64,000 nucleotides of DNA from Sphingomonas tagetis (GTDB lineage Bacteria; Pseudomonadota; Alphaproteobacteria; Sphingomonadales; Sphingomonadaceae), in contig NZ_JAMLDX010000007.1 in NCBI RefSeq assembly GCF_024211275.1, positions 62,001 through 126,000 of the forward strand. The letters are read 5' to 3'. Under the pieces are notes generated by a model, which had not been told where the DNA came from, did not search any database, and saw nothing but the letters and a program-made list of their open reading frames with translations. Shown one piece after another: positions 34,515-42,942 of this stretch. The translations under genes and the position numbers were made by a program. Numbering within the stretch: the stretch's first letter is position 1; every line of letters begins with the position of its first letter.

Positions 34515-35852
34515 TCAATTCAAATGCCCGTGCGCGCGCGGTTCGCGCATGCGGAACGCGACGATGAAGGCGACCGCGCAGACCGCCGAAACATACCAGG
34601 CGAAGGCGCCCTCATGCCCCGCCTGCTTGAGCGTCAGCGCCGCCCATTCCGCGGTTCCGCCGAAGATCGCCGACGCGATCGCGTGCCCGAGACCAACGCC
34701 GAGCGCGCGCACGCTCGCCGGGAACAGCTCGGCTTTGAACAGCCCGGAGACCGAGGTGTAGAAGCTCATGATCGCGAGCGAGGCGAACACCAGCATGCCA
34801 GCGCTCAACATCGTGTCCGCCCGCCCGATCGCGCCGAGCAAGGGCACCGCGAACAGCGTCATCCCGCCGCTGAAGATCAGCAGGTTCGTCCGCCGCCCGA
34901 TCTTGTCCGACAGCCGTCCCAGGATCGGCTGCAGGATCAGGAACAGGAAGGTGACGACCAGCATCGTCCGGCTCGCGTCGGTCACGGTCATGCCGGCGGT
35001 GTTGACGAGATATTTCTGCATATAGGTCGTGAAGGTGTAGAGCGTCACCGCCCCCGCCGCGCTCAGCGCCATCACCACGAACATCGCGCGCGGATGCTTG
35101 AACAGCGCCTTCAACGACCCCGCATCCTCGCCCTTGCCCGCCGGCTCGGCGGTCTCGTGCATCAGGTCACGGAACAGCAGGAAACCGCCCGCCAACACCG
35201 CGCCGAGCACGAACGGAATGCGCCAGCCCCATTCGCGGATCTCCGCCTCGGTCATCAGCGCCTGCAGCGTGAACACGGTGAGCAACGCGAACAGCTGCCC
35301 CCCGATCAGCGTCACGAACTGGAACGAGGCATAGAAGCCGCGCTTGCCCGGCTCGGCGATCTCGCTGAGGTACGTCGCCGCCGCGCCATATTGCCCGCCG
35401 GTCGAAAAGCCCTGCATCAATCTCGCGACCAGCAGCAGCGCCGGCGCCGCCGCGCCGATCGTCGCGTAGGTCGGCAGGATGCCGACGAGCAGCGAGCCAG
35501 CGCCCATCAGGATCACCGACGCGATCATCGCCGCGCGCCGCCCGTGGCGGTCGGCATAGCGGCCGAAGAACCAGCCGCCGAGCGGCCGGATCAGGAAGCC
35601 CGCGGCATAGATCGCCGCGACGTTGATCAGCTGCGCGGTGCGGTCGCCCGCCGGGAAGAAGGCCGAGGCGAAATAGAGCGCGGTATAGGCATAGGCGTAG
35701 AAGTCATACCATTCGATCAGATTGCCGACCGACCCCGCCACCGCCGCCTTGGCGCGCGTCTTGCGATCCAGATGCACCGGTTTCGAGGCGTGGGTATCGA
35801 GCGGCGCGTCGCCATCGGCTGGAACACCGATCATGCCGGGAATATTGCTCAT
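34515..35852 (-). CDS. MFS transporter, metabolite:H+ symporter (MHS) type
   Basis: A 445-residue inner-membrane symporter with twelve helices. The conserved GNLIEWYDFYAYAYTALYFA is the first-helix signature of the MHS family (KgtP, ProP, ShiA). FGRYADRHGRRAAM is the MFS loop 2-3 motif, and RLMQGFSTGGQYGAAATYLSE follows. AGGAGAGG precedes the ATG at 35852. The family takes up organic acids, osmolytes or proline/betaine. Its nearest upstream gene is proC after 42 bases, so it could extend that operon, but co-transcription with the propeller genes downstream is equally likely. The substrate is open. Confidence 0.88.
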   Translation of the reverse strand: MSNIPGMIGVPADGDAPLDTHASKPVHLDRKTRAKAAVAGSVGNLIEWYDFYAYAYTALYFASAFFPAGDRTAQLINVAAIYAAGFLIRPLGGWFFGRYADRHGRRAAMIASVILMGAGSLLVGILPTYATIGAAAPALLLVARLMQGFSTGGQYGAAATYLSEIAEPGKRGFYASFQFVTLIGGQLFALLTVFTLQALMTEAEIREWGWRIPFVLGAVLAGGFLLFRDLMHETAEPAGKGEDAGSLKALFKHPRAMFVVMALSAAGAVTLYTFTTYMQKYLVNTAGMTVTDASRTMLVVTFLFLILQPILGRLSDKIGRRTNLLIFSGGMTLFAVPLLGAIGRADTMLSAGMLVFASLAIMSFYTSVSGLFKAELFPASVRALGVGLGHAIASAIFGGTAEWAALTLKQAGHEGAFAWYVSAVCAVAFIVAFRMREPRAHGHLN

Positions 35853-35894
35853 CGCTTCCTCTCCTGCGCCGGCCTGATTGCGATAGTTTTTGTC

Positions 35895-36671
35895 CTATCC
35901 GGCCAGTTCGCGTGAACGTGCTGCTGCAGCATCGACCACCGCCTGCACAATGACATCGATGGCATGGTTCAAGTCCATTTCTGCTATACCTGCCGCGGTC
36001 GTGCCGCCGGGGCTGGTCACCTGCCGCCGCAGCTCGGCCAGCTCCGCCGGGTCCGCGCCCGCCAGCGCCGCCGCGCCGGTGAAGGTCGCGCGCGCCAGCT
36101 GCATCGAAAGCGCGGGCGGCAGCCCTGCCTGCGCGCCCGCCTTGGCCAGCGCCTCGGTGAAGCGGAAGAAATAGGCCGGGCCGCTGCCCGACACCGCCGT
36201 CACCGCGTCGATCTGCGCCTCGTCATCGATCCACACCACCTGTCCGGTCGGTTCGAGCAGACCATTGACCGTGGCGAGATCGCCCATCCGCACGTCGCGT
36301 CCGGCGACCGCGGCGGTGATCCCCTGGCCGATCGCGGCGGGCGTGTTGGGCATGGTCCGCACCACCCGGCCGCTGCCCAGCGCATCGCCCAGTCCGGTCA
36401 GCGTGATCCCGGCCATGATCGACACGAACAGCGCACCCTGCGCGGCCAGCGGGCGCAGGGTCTCGCCGATCGAGGGAAACACCTGCGGCTTCACCGCCAG
36501 CACCACGGCGAGTTCGCCCTCAACCTCCACCGCGTCGAGCGAGTCCACCCGCTCGGCGCCGTCAGGCAGTTCCGCCGCCATCGGATCGAACACCAGCACG
36601 CGGTGCGCACCATTCCAGCCGCGCGCCATCGCGCCGCCCATCCGTCCGCACCCGACCAGCAACACGTTCAT
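35895..36671 (-). CDS. proC: Pyrroline-5-carboxylate reductase
   Basis: Catalyses the NAD(P)H-dependent last step of proline synthesis. The 258-residue protein has the N-terminal dinucleotide motif LLVGCGRMGGAMA, the conserved VLAVKPQVF and VRTMPNTPAAIGQG, and the family signature DAVTAVSGSGPAYFFRFTEAL with LRRQVTSPGGTTAAGI. The start ATG shares one base with the stop of the preceding amidohydrolase gene, so translation is coupled. A proline-pathway enzyme at the end of an operon of amidohydrolases suggests that the operon yields a pyrroline or proline compound, or that ProC acts on a related cyclic imine. The family call is firm; its role here is inferred. Confidence 0.93.
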   Translation of the reverse strand: MNVLLVGCGRMGGAMARGWNGAHRVLVFDPMAAELPDGAERVDSLDAVEVEGELAVVLAVKPQVFPSIGETLRPLAAQGALFVSIMAGITLTGLGDALGSGRVVRTMPNTPAAIGQGITAAVAGRDVRMGDLATVNGLLEPTGQVVWIDDEAQIDAVTAVSGSGPAYFFRFTEALAKAGAQAGLPPALSMQLARATFTGAAALAGADPAELAELRRQVTSPGGTTAAGIAEMDLNHAIDVIVQAVVDAAAARSRELAG

Positions 36672-37936
36672 CAGCGAGCATCCCTATAGCGTTCCGCGAG
36701 CACGTCCTGACGCGATCGTGTCGACGCCTGCCGCCCCTCGATGATCACGCTAACGGCACTGGTCGAAGGCTCAAGCGGATCGCCATCCCACACCACCAGA
36801 TCGGCGTCGGCGCCAGCGGCCAATGTGCCGCCGCCGGCCTTGCCCCAGATCGTCTGCGGATTGACCGTCACCGCACGCAGGGCCTCGATGTACGGCAGCC
36901 CGTTGGCGACCGCGAGCCCGGCGCCCTCGCGCAGCGCCATGCCGGCATTGTAGGTCTGGTGGATCTTGCCGCCGGCCAGGCCGAACGCGACCGGCACGCC
37001 CGCGCGCGTCAGGATCGCGGCATTGTCCTGCCGCGCGCCAAGCTCGTCGAAGCTGCCGGGCAGATTGACCGACGGGTCGAGCACCACCGGGATCTTCGCC
37101 GCCGCCAGCCTGTCGGCCACGCGCCACGCCTCGGCGCCCTCGACGATCACCACACGGATGCTGAAGTCGGCCGCCAGCTGGGTCGCCTGCAGGATATCGG
37201 ATTCGCGGTTGGTCTGGATCGCCAGCGGCATTTCGCCCGCGAGCACGCCGCGGATCAGGTCCTCGCCTGCCCGGCGGCCGCGCCCCGACGGCGGGCCGAG
37301 CCGGTCCTTCTTGTCCTTCTCGCCGGCGTCGCGCGCGGCCACCGCGATCTTCGCGTCGGTCAGCGCCTTGCGCAGCACGGTCCATTGCTGCGCGCGCGAG
37401 CCGAGCCGGTCCCACGCGCCGCCGCCGATCACGGCAAAAACCGCGGCTTCGCGCGATTCGAGGATATCGACACCATCGCGATAGCGCGCGATCACCGGCT
37501 CGCCCGCGAACACCGGATGCCGCGACTGCGCTGGATACACCAGCGCGCGGGTGATGCCGTCGGCGCGGATCAGGTCGACCAGCGTCGAATTGCCGTTGAG
37601 CGCACGCGCCGGGTCGAAGCCCGGATTGCGGTCGTCGGCCGAACCCACGTCACGCGTGGCGCTGGCTGAATTGACCTCGACCAGCCCGACCTGAGTCGCT
37701 GCGTTCATCAGGCCCGGCGTCACCGGCTTGCCGCGCGCGTCGATCACGGTCGCGCCCTGCGGCACGCCGCCGCCCGGCGTGACCGACACGATCTTGCCAT
37801 TCTCGATGAGGATGGTGGCGTCCTTCACCGGATCGCCCGTCTCCATCGTCCACGCCTCGGCATGGGTGACGGCGAGCGTCTGCGCCGCGGCCGGCGAAGC
37901 GGCGGCAAGCGCCAGCAGCATTGCGAGCGTCTTCAT
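36671..37936 (-). CDS. Exported amidohydrolase homologue lacking the HxH metal motif
   Basis: A 421-residue protein with a signal peptide ending SPAAAQ and the amidohydrolase architecture (VKDATILIENGKIVSVTP at the N-terminal beta domain, GTLAAGADADLVVWDGDPLEP at the C-terminus). Where active relatives have a GxxDxHxHxG metal site this one has GLMNAATQVG (residues 76-84), so both motif histidines are gone; MNAAT replaces the expected D-x-H-x-H. It may be a non-catalytic partner or use a different metal arrangement. Its ATG at 37936 shares one base with the stop of the intact amidohydrolase upstream, and its stop shares one with proC. The neighbouring paralogue keeps the motif, arguing for a pseudoenzyme-enzyme pair. 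Confidence 0.85.
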   Translation of the reverse strand: MKTLAMLLALAAASPAAAQTLAVTHAEAWTMETGDPVKDATILIENGKIVSVTPGGGVPQGATVIDARGKPVTPGLMNAATQVGLVEVNSASATRDVGSADDRNPGFDPARALNGNSTLVDLIRADGITRALVYPAQSRHPVFAGEPVIARYRDGVDILESREAAVFAVIGGGAWDRLGSRAQQWTVLRKALTDAKIAVAARDAGEKDKKDRLGPPSGRGRRAGEDLIRGVLAGEMPLAIQTNRESDILQATQLAADFSIRVVIVEGAEAWRVADRLAAAKIPVVLDPSVNLPGSFDELGARQDNAAILTRAGVPVAFGLAGGKIHQTYNAGMALREGAGLAVANGLPYIEALRAVTVNPQTIWGKAGGGTLAAGADADLVVWDGDPLEPSTSAVSVIIEGRQASTRSRQDVLAERYRDAR

Positions 37937-39303
37937 CACTGCGCTCCCTTCCGCCCGAGTTCGAAGTCCGACACCGGCGCGCCCGGCGGCTTCGACCGGT
38001 CCCATGCCACCGCGCCGTCGATCAGCACCAGATCGGCCTTGGTGTAGATGCTGAACGGATTGCCCGACCACAGCACCAGATCCGCCTGATAGCCGGGCTT
38101 GAGCGTGCCGACTCGGCTCTCGAGCCCGAGCAGTTTCGCCGGGTTGCTGGTGGTCCATTTGATCATCACCTCGGGCGGCGTCTCGATGCCGATGCGCCGT
38201 CCTGCCGCTGCCGCCTTCGCCGCGGTGATGTTGAGCCGCTGGCCGTCGGCCGCCGAGTCCGAATGCATCATCACGCACACCCCCGCGCGCTCGAGCATCG
38301 GCGCACCGGCGCGCACCGCGTCCTGCGCTTCCATCTTGAAGCCCCACCAGTCGGCCCATACCGCCGCGCAGGTGCCCGACGCGCGCAGCAGGCCGGGGAT
38401 CTTGTACGCCTCGGTCGCATGATGGATCGCGCCGATCTTGAACCCGAACTCCTTCGCCACCGCCAGCACCGACGCGATGTCGTTGGCGCGATAGCAGTGC
38501 AGGTTGACGCGGATGTCGCCCGCCATGATGCCGAGCAGCGCTTCCTTCTTGAGGTCGCGACCGGCCTTGCCCGCCGCGCGGTCGCGGCCATAGGCCTGCG
38601 CGTCGAGGAACGCCTGGCGCATATAGGCGATCACGCCCTGGCGGCTGTTCGGCCCGTCATTGTCCTTGTCGCCGCCCCAGCTCTTGGGGTTCTCGCCGCA
38701 CGCCATCTTGAAGCCCTGCGCGCCGCCGGTGACCTTCATGTCCCATACCGTCGCGCCGCGCACCGGCTTCACCACGACCGAGCGGCCGGCGAAGATCGGG
38801 GTCGATCCCGGCAGGATCTGCATCGTCGTCACGCCGTTCATCAGCCCGCGGTCGAAGCCCATGTCCTGCGGATTGACCGCGGTCTCGATCCAGGTGTCGG
38901 CGCCGTTGGGGCTGCTCGTCTCGGCGACGTCGCTCGACTCGCGGTCGATATCGGTCAGCGGCACGACGAACGTGCCGTTATGCGTGTGCACGTCGATCAC
39001 CCCTGGGGTGATCCAGCGCCCCTTGGCATCGACCTCGCGCACGCCCGGATTGGCCAGCGCCTTGCCGGTCGCGACGATCTTGCCGCCGCGCACCAGCACG
39101 TCGCCGCCTTCGATCCGCCCGCCGGCGCCGTCGAGGATCGTGGCGTTGCGCAGCAGCATGTCGTCGGGCCGCGGCGTTCGATAGTTGCTGGGAAACGGGT
39201 CCGCCCGCGCCGGCGCTGCCGCCTGCTGCGCGGTTCCGGGGACCGGCGCGGCCAGCAGCGTGATCGCCGCCAGCCCCGATCCCAAAGCCATGTTCTTCGC
39301 CAT
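37936..39303 (-). CDS. Exported metal-dependent amidohydrolase (intact partner)
   Basis: A 455-residue protein with an N-terminal export signal (ALGSGLAAITLLAAPVPGTA) and all amidohydrolase landmarks: D104-V-H106-T-H108 in GVIDVHTHNG, histidines in VNLHCYRAND and IGAIHHATEAY for the later metal and substrate sites, an aspartate in MMHSDSAAD, and the C-terminal TLKPGYQADLVLWSGNP. The ATG at 39303 is preferred because GGGGGTG stands before it; a TTG at 39315 is in frame. It resembles imidazolonepropionase/peptidase-like exported amidohydrolases of the dipeptidase kind. It is second in an operon with the PaiB-like gene, the motif-less paralogue and proC. Confidence 0.88.
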   Translation of the reverse strand: MAKNMALGSGLAAITLLAAPVPGTAQQAAAPARADPFPSNYRTPRPDDMLLRNATILDGAGGRIEGGDVLVRGGKIVATGKALANPGVREVDAKGRWITPGVIDVHTHNGTFVVPLTDIDRESSDVAETSSPNGADTWIETAVNPQDMGFDRGLMNGVTTMQILPGSTPIFAGRSVVVKPVRGATVWDMKVTGGAQGFKMACGENPKSWGGDKDNDGPNSRQGVIAYMRQAFLDAQAYGRDRAAGKAGRDLKKEALLGIMAGDIRVNLHCYRANDIASVLAVAKEFGFKIGAIHHATEAYKIPGLLRASGTCAAVWADWWGFKMEAQDAVRAGAPMLERAGVCVMMHSDSAADGQRLNITAAKAAAAGRRIGIETPPEVMIKWTTSNPAKLLGLESRVGTLKPGYQADLVLWSGNPFSIYTKADLVLIDGAVAWDRSKPPGAPVSDFELGRKGAQ

Positions 39304-39331
39304 ACTCACCCCCAAAACATGGCGGCCCCGG

Positions 39332-39994
39332 TTATCTTCCGGGATTGAACCGCCGCATCCACGCCGTCATCGCATCGTCGGGCAAGGCCCCGAGGATCGC
39401 GTGCAACGTCTCCGGGGTCTCATCCTGCCCCAGTTTGAACTTCGCCGACAGGCTGGTGACGCGCGCGCGGAAGCCGATGATGCGGCTCTTCATCCCCGTA
39501 TAGCGCTCGCCCAGCTCGCTCGCCGTCCATGGCGCCGCACGGCCGGATTCGACCGCGTCGGTCAGCACTTGCAGCGAATGGTCGGTCAACGCCTCGTCGA
39601 ACCGGATCTCGGCGCCGATGCGGACCTGCGCATAGTTCCAGGTCGGACCCCAGTCGCGCCGCCCGGCATGTTCCGGGCTGACATAGGCGTCAGGCCCCTT
39701 GAACAGGATCGAGGCGCGCGGATCGCCCGACAGCCTGGCATAGAGCGGGTTGGACCTGGCGAGATGCCCGATCAGTTCGACCAGCTCATCCGCCTCGTCA
39801 TACACGCCGATCAGCGGCAACAGGCTCGCCTCGATCGCGTCGTCCGATCCGCCGCACACCCACGCCAGCGGATACGCCTCGATCAGCGCGCGCACGTCGG
39901 CCGGCGCGAACCGCTCGAACAACGGCACCTGTTTCGCGCCTGCTCCGTTCGCCAACGCTGCTGCCCCTTCAGCTCCGCTCATTCGCCCCAACAC
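39332..39994 (-). CDS. PaiB-like FMN-binding protein (negative transcriptional regulator family)
   Basis: A 220-residue member of the PaiB family, with a split-barrel flavin-binding fold. The conserved pieces are LIEAYPLAWVCG near residue 38, GHLARSNPLYARL, ASILFKGPDAYVSPEH and RDWGPTWNYAQVRIGAEIRF, in family order. The start is probably GTG 39994, eleven bases after a GGAGG; ATG 39982 is an alternative. Family members are annotated as repressors of protease and sporulation genes in Bacillus, but a flavin-dependent enzymatic role is equally possible. It is the first gene of the minus-strand operon and divergent from the MocR-type regulator. Confidence 0.85.
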   Translation of the reverse strand: MLGRMSGAEGAAALANGAGAKQVPLFERFAPADVRALIEAYPLAWVCGGSDDAIEASLLPLIGVYDEADELVELIGHLARSNPLYARLSGDPRASILFKGPDAYVSPEHAGRRDWGPTWNYAQVRIGAEIRFDEALTDHSLQVLTDAVESGRAAPWTASELGERYTGMKSRIIGFRARVTSLSAKFKLGQDETPETLHAILGALPDDAMTAWMRRFNPGR

Positions 39995-40060
39995 TCATCA
40001 TTGAGCCTCCTTGTCCCCGAGGCTTGGACTGGCATCAAGCACCAAGACGAAAAAGGCCGA

Positions 40061-40146
40061 TGGTCCAGCGCCCCATTGCGCGCGTGGATCGCGGGCGTTA
40101 GGCTTGGCCCCTTCCTCCACCAATATGCAGTTAGAGGAGTGGTCCA
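40061..40146. promoter_or_regulatory. Putative MocR operator region between PaiB-like and MocR genes
   Basis: TGGTCCA (40061-40067) is followed after 17 bases by TGGATC (40085-40090), a partial copy of the element found intact at four promoters downstream. A second TGGTCCA (40140-40146) abuts the MocR start codon and a TTGGACTGG lies at 40024-40032. The divergent placement suggests control of both the operon and the regulator itself; inference. Confidence 0.45.
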
Positions 40147-41607
40147 ATGCTTCGGCCCTGGCAGGTCAGTCTCGGCGATCGCATCGATCCATCGCGTGAC
40201 GTGCCGATCTATATGCAGATCATCCAGGCGCTGATCCGCGACATCGAACGCGGCCGGCTCGCGTCCGGCACCTATCTCCCCAGCAGCCGCGAGCTGGCGC
40301 ACATATTGGGCGTCAACCGCAAGACGGTGGTGCTCGCCTATGAGGACCTGATCGCACAGGGCTGGCTCGCCTCCGCGGGCACGCGCGGCACGATGGTCTC
40401 GACCTCGCTGCCCGATCAGGTCGGCAAGCAGCATAGCGAGGCCGAAGTGACGATGAGCAACGTGCCCATCGACTATCGCTTCGCCACGCCACCCGAACGC
40501 GCGCTGGCGCTGCCCTCCGGCCCCGGCCTCAAGCTCGACGAGGGCGCGCCCGACGGCCGGCTGTTCCCCGCCGACCTGCTCGCCCGCGCCTATCGCTCCG
40601 CCGCGCACCGCGCCTCGCGCGAGAATGGCTTCCAGTATCGCGACCCGCGCGGCTCGCCGGGCTTGCGCGAAAGCGTCGCGACGATGCTCAAGAGCCAGCG
40701 CGGCCTGCCGGTGAGCATGGAAAATATCTGCATCACGCGCGGCAGCCAGAACGGCATCTTCCTCGCGGCGCACGCGCTGGTCCAGCCGGGCGATTCGGTG
40801 ATCGTCGAGGAATTGACCTACGAACCCGCGGTCGCGGCGTTCAAGGCGCTCGGCGCCAAGATCCTGCCGGTCGGACTCGATGAGGACGGCATCGATATCG
40901 ACGCGGTCGAGCATGCCTGCCGCCGCAACGCCGTGCGCGCGGTGTTCGTGACGCCGCACCACCAGTTCCCGACCACCGTCGCGCTGCGCCCCGAACGCCG
41001 CCTGCGCCTGCTCGAGCTCTCGCGCCAGTTCGGCTTCGCGATCATCGAGGACGATTACGACCACGAATTCCATTTCGAATCGCAGCCGCTGCTGCCGATG
41101 GCCGGGTACGGACCGGGGCACGTCATCTATGTCGGCTCGCTCTCGAAGCTGCTGCTGCCGGCGTTGCGCATCGGCTATGTCGCCGCGCCGCCGCCGGTAA
41201 TCGACGCGCTGGCGCACATGGTCTCGCTGACCGACGGCATGGGCAACACGCTGACCGAGGACGCGGCGACCGAGCTGATCGAGAATGGCGAGCTGCGCCG
41301 CCACGCGCGCAAGGTACGACAGGTCTATGCCAAGCGCCGCGAGACCTTCGCCGCGGAGATCGACCGCACGCTCGGCGACCTGGTCGATTACAAGCTGCCC
41401 GATGGCGGCCTCGCCTTCTGGCTGCGCTTCCACACCGATCTCGACGCGATGGAGGCGCGGGCGGCGGCGATGGGGCTACGCTTCGCCTCGTCGCGCTCGT
41501 TCATGACGCGCGAGGGCGCGCAGCAGGGGCTGCGCATCGGCTTCGCCAGCCTCAACGCACATGAGGCGCGGACCGCGGTCGCCGCGCTGCGCGAAGCGGC
41601 GGGCTAG
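40147..41607 (+). CDS. MocR-type PLP-dependent transcriptional regulator (GntR HTH plus aminotransferase domain)
   Basis: A 486-residue regulator. Residues about 18-85 form a GntR winged helix (VPIYMQIIQALIRDIERGRL, YLPSSRELAHILGVNRKTVV). The rest is a fold-type I aminotransferase domain that binds PLP, with GSLSKLLLPALRIGYV carrying the Schiff-base lysine and IIEDDYDHEFHF the aspartate that contacts the cofactor. Such regulators (GabR, TauR, PdxR) sense an amine or PLP and bind paired direct repeats. GAGGAG precedes ATG 40147. A repeated TGG-type element lies in this gap and upstream of four downstream genes, so this is probably a local master regulator. Confidence 0.93.
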   Translation: MLRPWQVSLGDRIDPSRDVPIYMQIIQALIRDIERGRLASGTYLPSSRELAHILGVNRKTVVLAYEDLIAQGWLASAGTRGTMVSTSLPDQVGKQHSEAEVTMSNVPIDYRFATPPERALALPSGPGLKLDEGAPDGRLFPADLLARAYRSAAHRASRENGFQYRDPRGSPGLRESVATMLKSQRGLPVSMENICITRGSQNGIFLAAHALVQPGDSVIVEELTYEPAVAAFKALGAKILPVGLDEDGIDIDAVEHACRRNAVRAVFVTPHHQFPTTVALRPERRLRLLELSRQFGFAIIEDDYDHEFHFESQPLLPMAGYGPGHVIYVGSLSKLLLPALRIGYVAAPPPVIDALAHMVSLTDGMGNTLTEDAATELIENGELRRHARKVRQVYAKRRETFAAEIDRTLGDLVDYKLPDGGLAFWLRFHTDLDAMEARAAAMGLRFASSRSFMTREGAQQGLRIGFASLNAHEARTAVAALREAAG

Positions 41608-41613
41608 GGCCAC

Positions 41614-41650
41614 TGGTCCCATCGATCGGGCCAGGGTTGGATGTTTTGCG
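41614..41650 (+). promoter_or_regulatory. Putative MocR operator 1
   Basis: TGGTCCC (41614-41620), 17 bases, then TGGATGTTTTGCG (41638-41650). It lies in the 91-base gap between the MocR stop and the first small secreted-protein gene. The same two halves with 16-17 bp between recur at 42203, 42943 and 45428. Confidence 0.6.
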
Positions 41651-41698
41651 ATCCACTCGATGCGCCGATGCTGATTGGGTCTCAGGGAGAAGCCCAAC

Positions 41699-42181
41699 AT
41701 GAAGCTCATCGCACTCACGCTCGCCGCGTCGTTCGCCGCCATCGTTCCTGCCAGCGCGCAGACCAGCCCCGCCGCGCCTGCGGCCGCCGCCGAGGCATGG
41801 CCCGAAGCGTGGTTCGAGATCTTCAAGCTCGCCCCCGGCAAGCAGGAAGACTTCATCCGCCGCCTCGACCAGACCGATCAGGTGCGCGCCGCCGCGGGCC
41901 TGCCGCCGGTGCAGATCTTCTTTCACGAGAATGGCGCCGAGTTCGACGTGATCCTGTTCAAGCCGGTCGCTGCGGCGCCGACGCCGGAGCAGGAGGCGAA
42001 GATGGCGGCCAAGCGCAAGGAGCTCGGCATCCCGAGCGGCCCGGCCTATTTCGTCGATATCCGCGAGTTCATCGCCTCGCACACCGACTCCAGGACGATC
42101 GGCCCGGTCTCGGCCGGCCAGTGGATCAGGCGTCTCGATGGCTGGCGCGCCGCCAACCCGCCCCGCGCCAAGTTCAAGTAA
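41699..42181 (+). CDS. Small secreted protein of unknown function, copy 1
   Basis: A 160-residue protein that I do not recognise. The signal peptide MKLIALTLAASFAAIVPASA is followed by a short proline/alanine linker and a compact domain (WPEAWFEIFKLAPGKQEDFI, IFFHENGAEFDVILFKP, GPAYFVDIREFIASHTDS). The alternating strand-helix pattern with FEIFKLAPGKQEDF at the front recalls dimeric alpha/beta-barrel proteins, as a guess. No cysteine in the mature part. GGGAGAAG precedes the ATG at 41699; the frame upstream of it lies in the operator. The next gene is a close duplicate with its own operator. Presumably periplasmic and controlled by MocR. Confidence 0.85.
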   Translation: MKLIALTLAASFAAIVPASAQTSPAAPAAAAEAWPEAWFEIFKLAPGKQEDFIRRLDQTDQVRAAAGLPPVQIFFHENGAEFDVILFKPVAAAPTPEQEAKMAAKRKELGIPSGPAYFVDIREFIASHTDSRTIGPVSAGQWIRRLDGWRAANPPRAKFK

Positions 42182-42202
42182 CCGGCGCAAGGGGGTCCTT
42201 CC

Positions 42203-42237
42203 TGGTCCCCTCTACCCCGGGTCAGTTGGATGTTTTG
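42203..42237 (+). promoter_or_regulatory. Putative MocR operator 2
   Basis: TGGTCCC (42203-42209), 17 bases, then TGGATGTTTTG (42227-42237), 48 bases before the start codon at 42285. Spacing is identical to operator 1 although the intervening bases differ, so selection on the two halves is likely. Confidence 0.6.
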
Positions 42238-42284
42238 TGTTCCACCCAACGGGCCGAGCGTCATCCTATCCAAGGAGGAACGTC

Positions 42285-42770
42285 ATGAAACTCATCGCAC
42301 TCACACTCGCCGCATCGCTCGCGGCGATCGTCCCGGCCGCCGCGCAGACCAAGCCGGCGACGCCTGCGCCCGCCGCCGAGGAATGGCCTGAAGCCTGGTT
42401 CGAGATCTTCAAGCTCGCCCCGGGCAAGCAGGAGGAATTCATCCGCCGCATCGATCAGGCCGATCAGGTTGCCGCCGCCGCGGGCCTGCCGCCCATCCAG
42501 CTGTTCTTCCACGAGAATGGCGCCGATTTCGACGTGATCCTGTTCAAGCCGGTGACCGGTTACAAGCCGACGCCCGAGCAGGAAGCCAAGATGGCGGCGA
42601 AGCACAAGGAACTCGGCCTGCCGAACGGCCCGGCCTATTTCGTCAACATCCGCGAGCTCGTCGCCGAGCATACCGACTCGAAGACGGTCGGCCCGGTCTC
42701 GGCCGGCAAGTGGCTTGCGCGCCTCGATGCCTGGCGCGCGAGCAACCCGCCTCGCGCCAAGCTCAAATAA
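42285..42770 (+). CDS. Small secreted protein of unknown function, copy 2
   Basis: A 161-residue duplicate of the preceding protein, with the same signal peptide pattern (MKLIALTLAASLAAIVPAAA), WPEAWFEIFKLAPGKQEEFI, LFFHENGADFDVILFKP, GPAYFVNIRELVAEHTDS and a shared SNPPRAKLK-like end. Differences are mostly conservative and spread evenly, meaning both copies have been under selection since duplication. AAGGAGGAA precedes the ATG. The gene is followed by a strong GC hairpin. Two copies behind two copies of one operator suggest a dosage need or slightly different ligands. The function is unknown; a periplasmic ligand-binding or enzyme role is possible. Confidence 0.85.
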   Translation: MKLIALTLAASLAAIVPAAAQTKPATPAPAAEEWPEAWFEIFKLAPGKQEEFIRRIDQADQVAAAAGLPPIQLFFHENGADFDVILFKPVTGYKPTPEQEAKMAAKHKELGLPNGPAYFVNIRELVAEHTDSKTVGPVSAGKWLARLDAWRASNPPRAKLK

Positions 42771-42779
42771 GACGCCCCT

Positions 42780-42806
42780 CCGCCCGCGGCGCCACGCCGC
42801 GGGCGG
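42780..42806 (+). terminator. Hairpin after small secreted protein copy 2
   Basis: A perfect 12-bp GC stem (42780-42791 with 42795-42806) with a CCA loop, ten bases after the stop codon; no T-run follows. Confidence 0.5.
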
Positions 42807-42832
42807 CACAACTACATGGCGCTACCAGTTAG

Positions 42833-42850
42833 TTGCGAATGATACGCATT
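42833..42850 (+). promoter_or_regulatory. Fur-box-like palindrome
   Basis: TTGCGAATGATACGCATT is an imperfect palindrome (TGCG...CGCA around AATGATA) of the type bound by Fur upstream of siderophore receptor genes. It is about 230 bases before the TonB receptor 4 ATG and suggests iron repression. No similar site was seen before receptors 1-3. Confidence 0.55.
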
Positions 42851-42870
42851 TACATCGATTACGGATAGCG

Positions 42871-42939
42871 CTACCCGCCCCGCACGACATGCCGGGGATT
42901 GGCCCCGGCTGCTTACCCGTCCTGGCCCCGTTTATACCC
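42871..42939 (+). promoter_or_regulatory. TACCC boxes upstream of TonB receptor 4
   Basis: TACCC starts at 42872, 42914 and 42935, intervals of 42 and 21 bases, the same helical phasing as at the other receptor promoters. It links this receptor to the putative LuxR/MalT-type regulon. Confidence 0.45.
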
Positions 42940-42942
42940 AAT

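Noticed and set aside
36671..38359. 562-codon reading of the motif-less amidohydrolase
   Set aside because: The extra N-terminus lies in the wrong frame of the upstream amidohydrolase and precedes a clean signal peptide at 37936.
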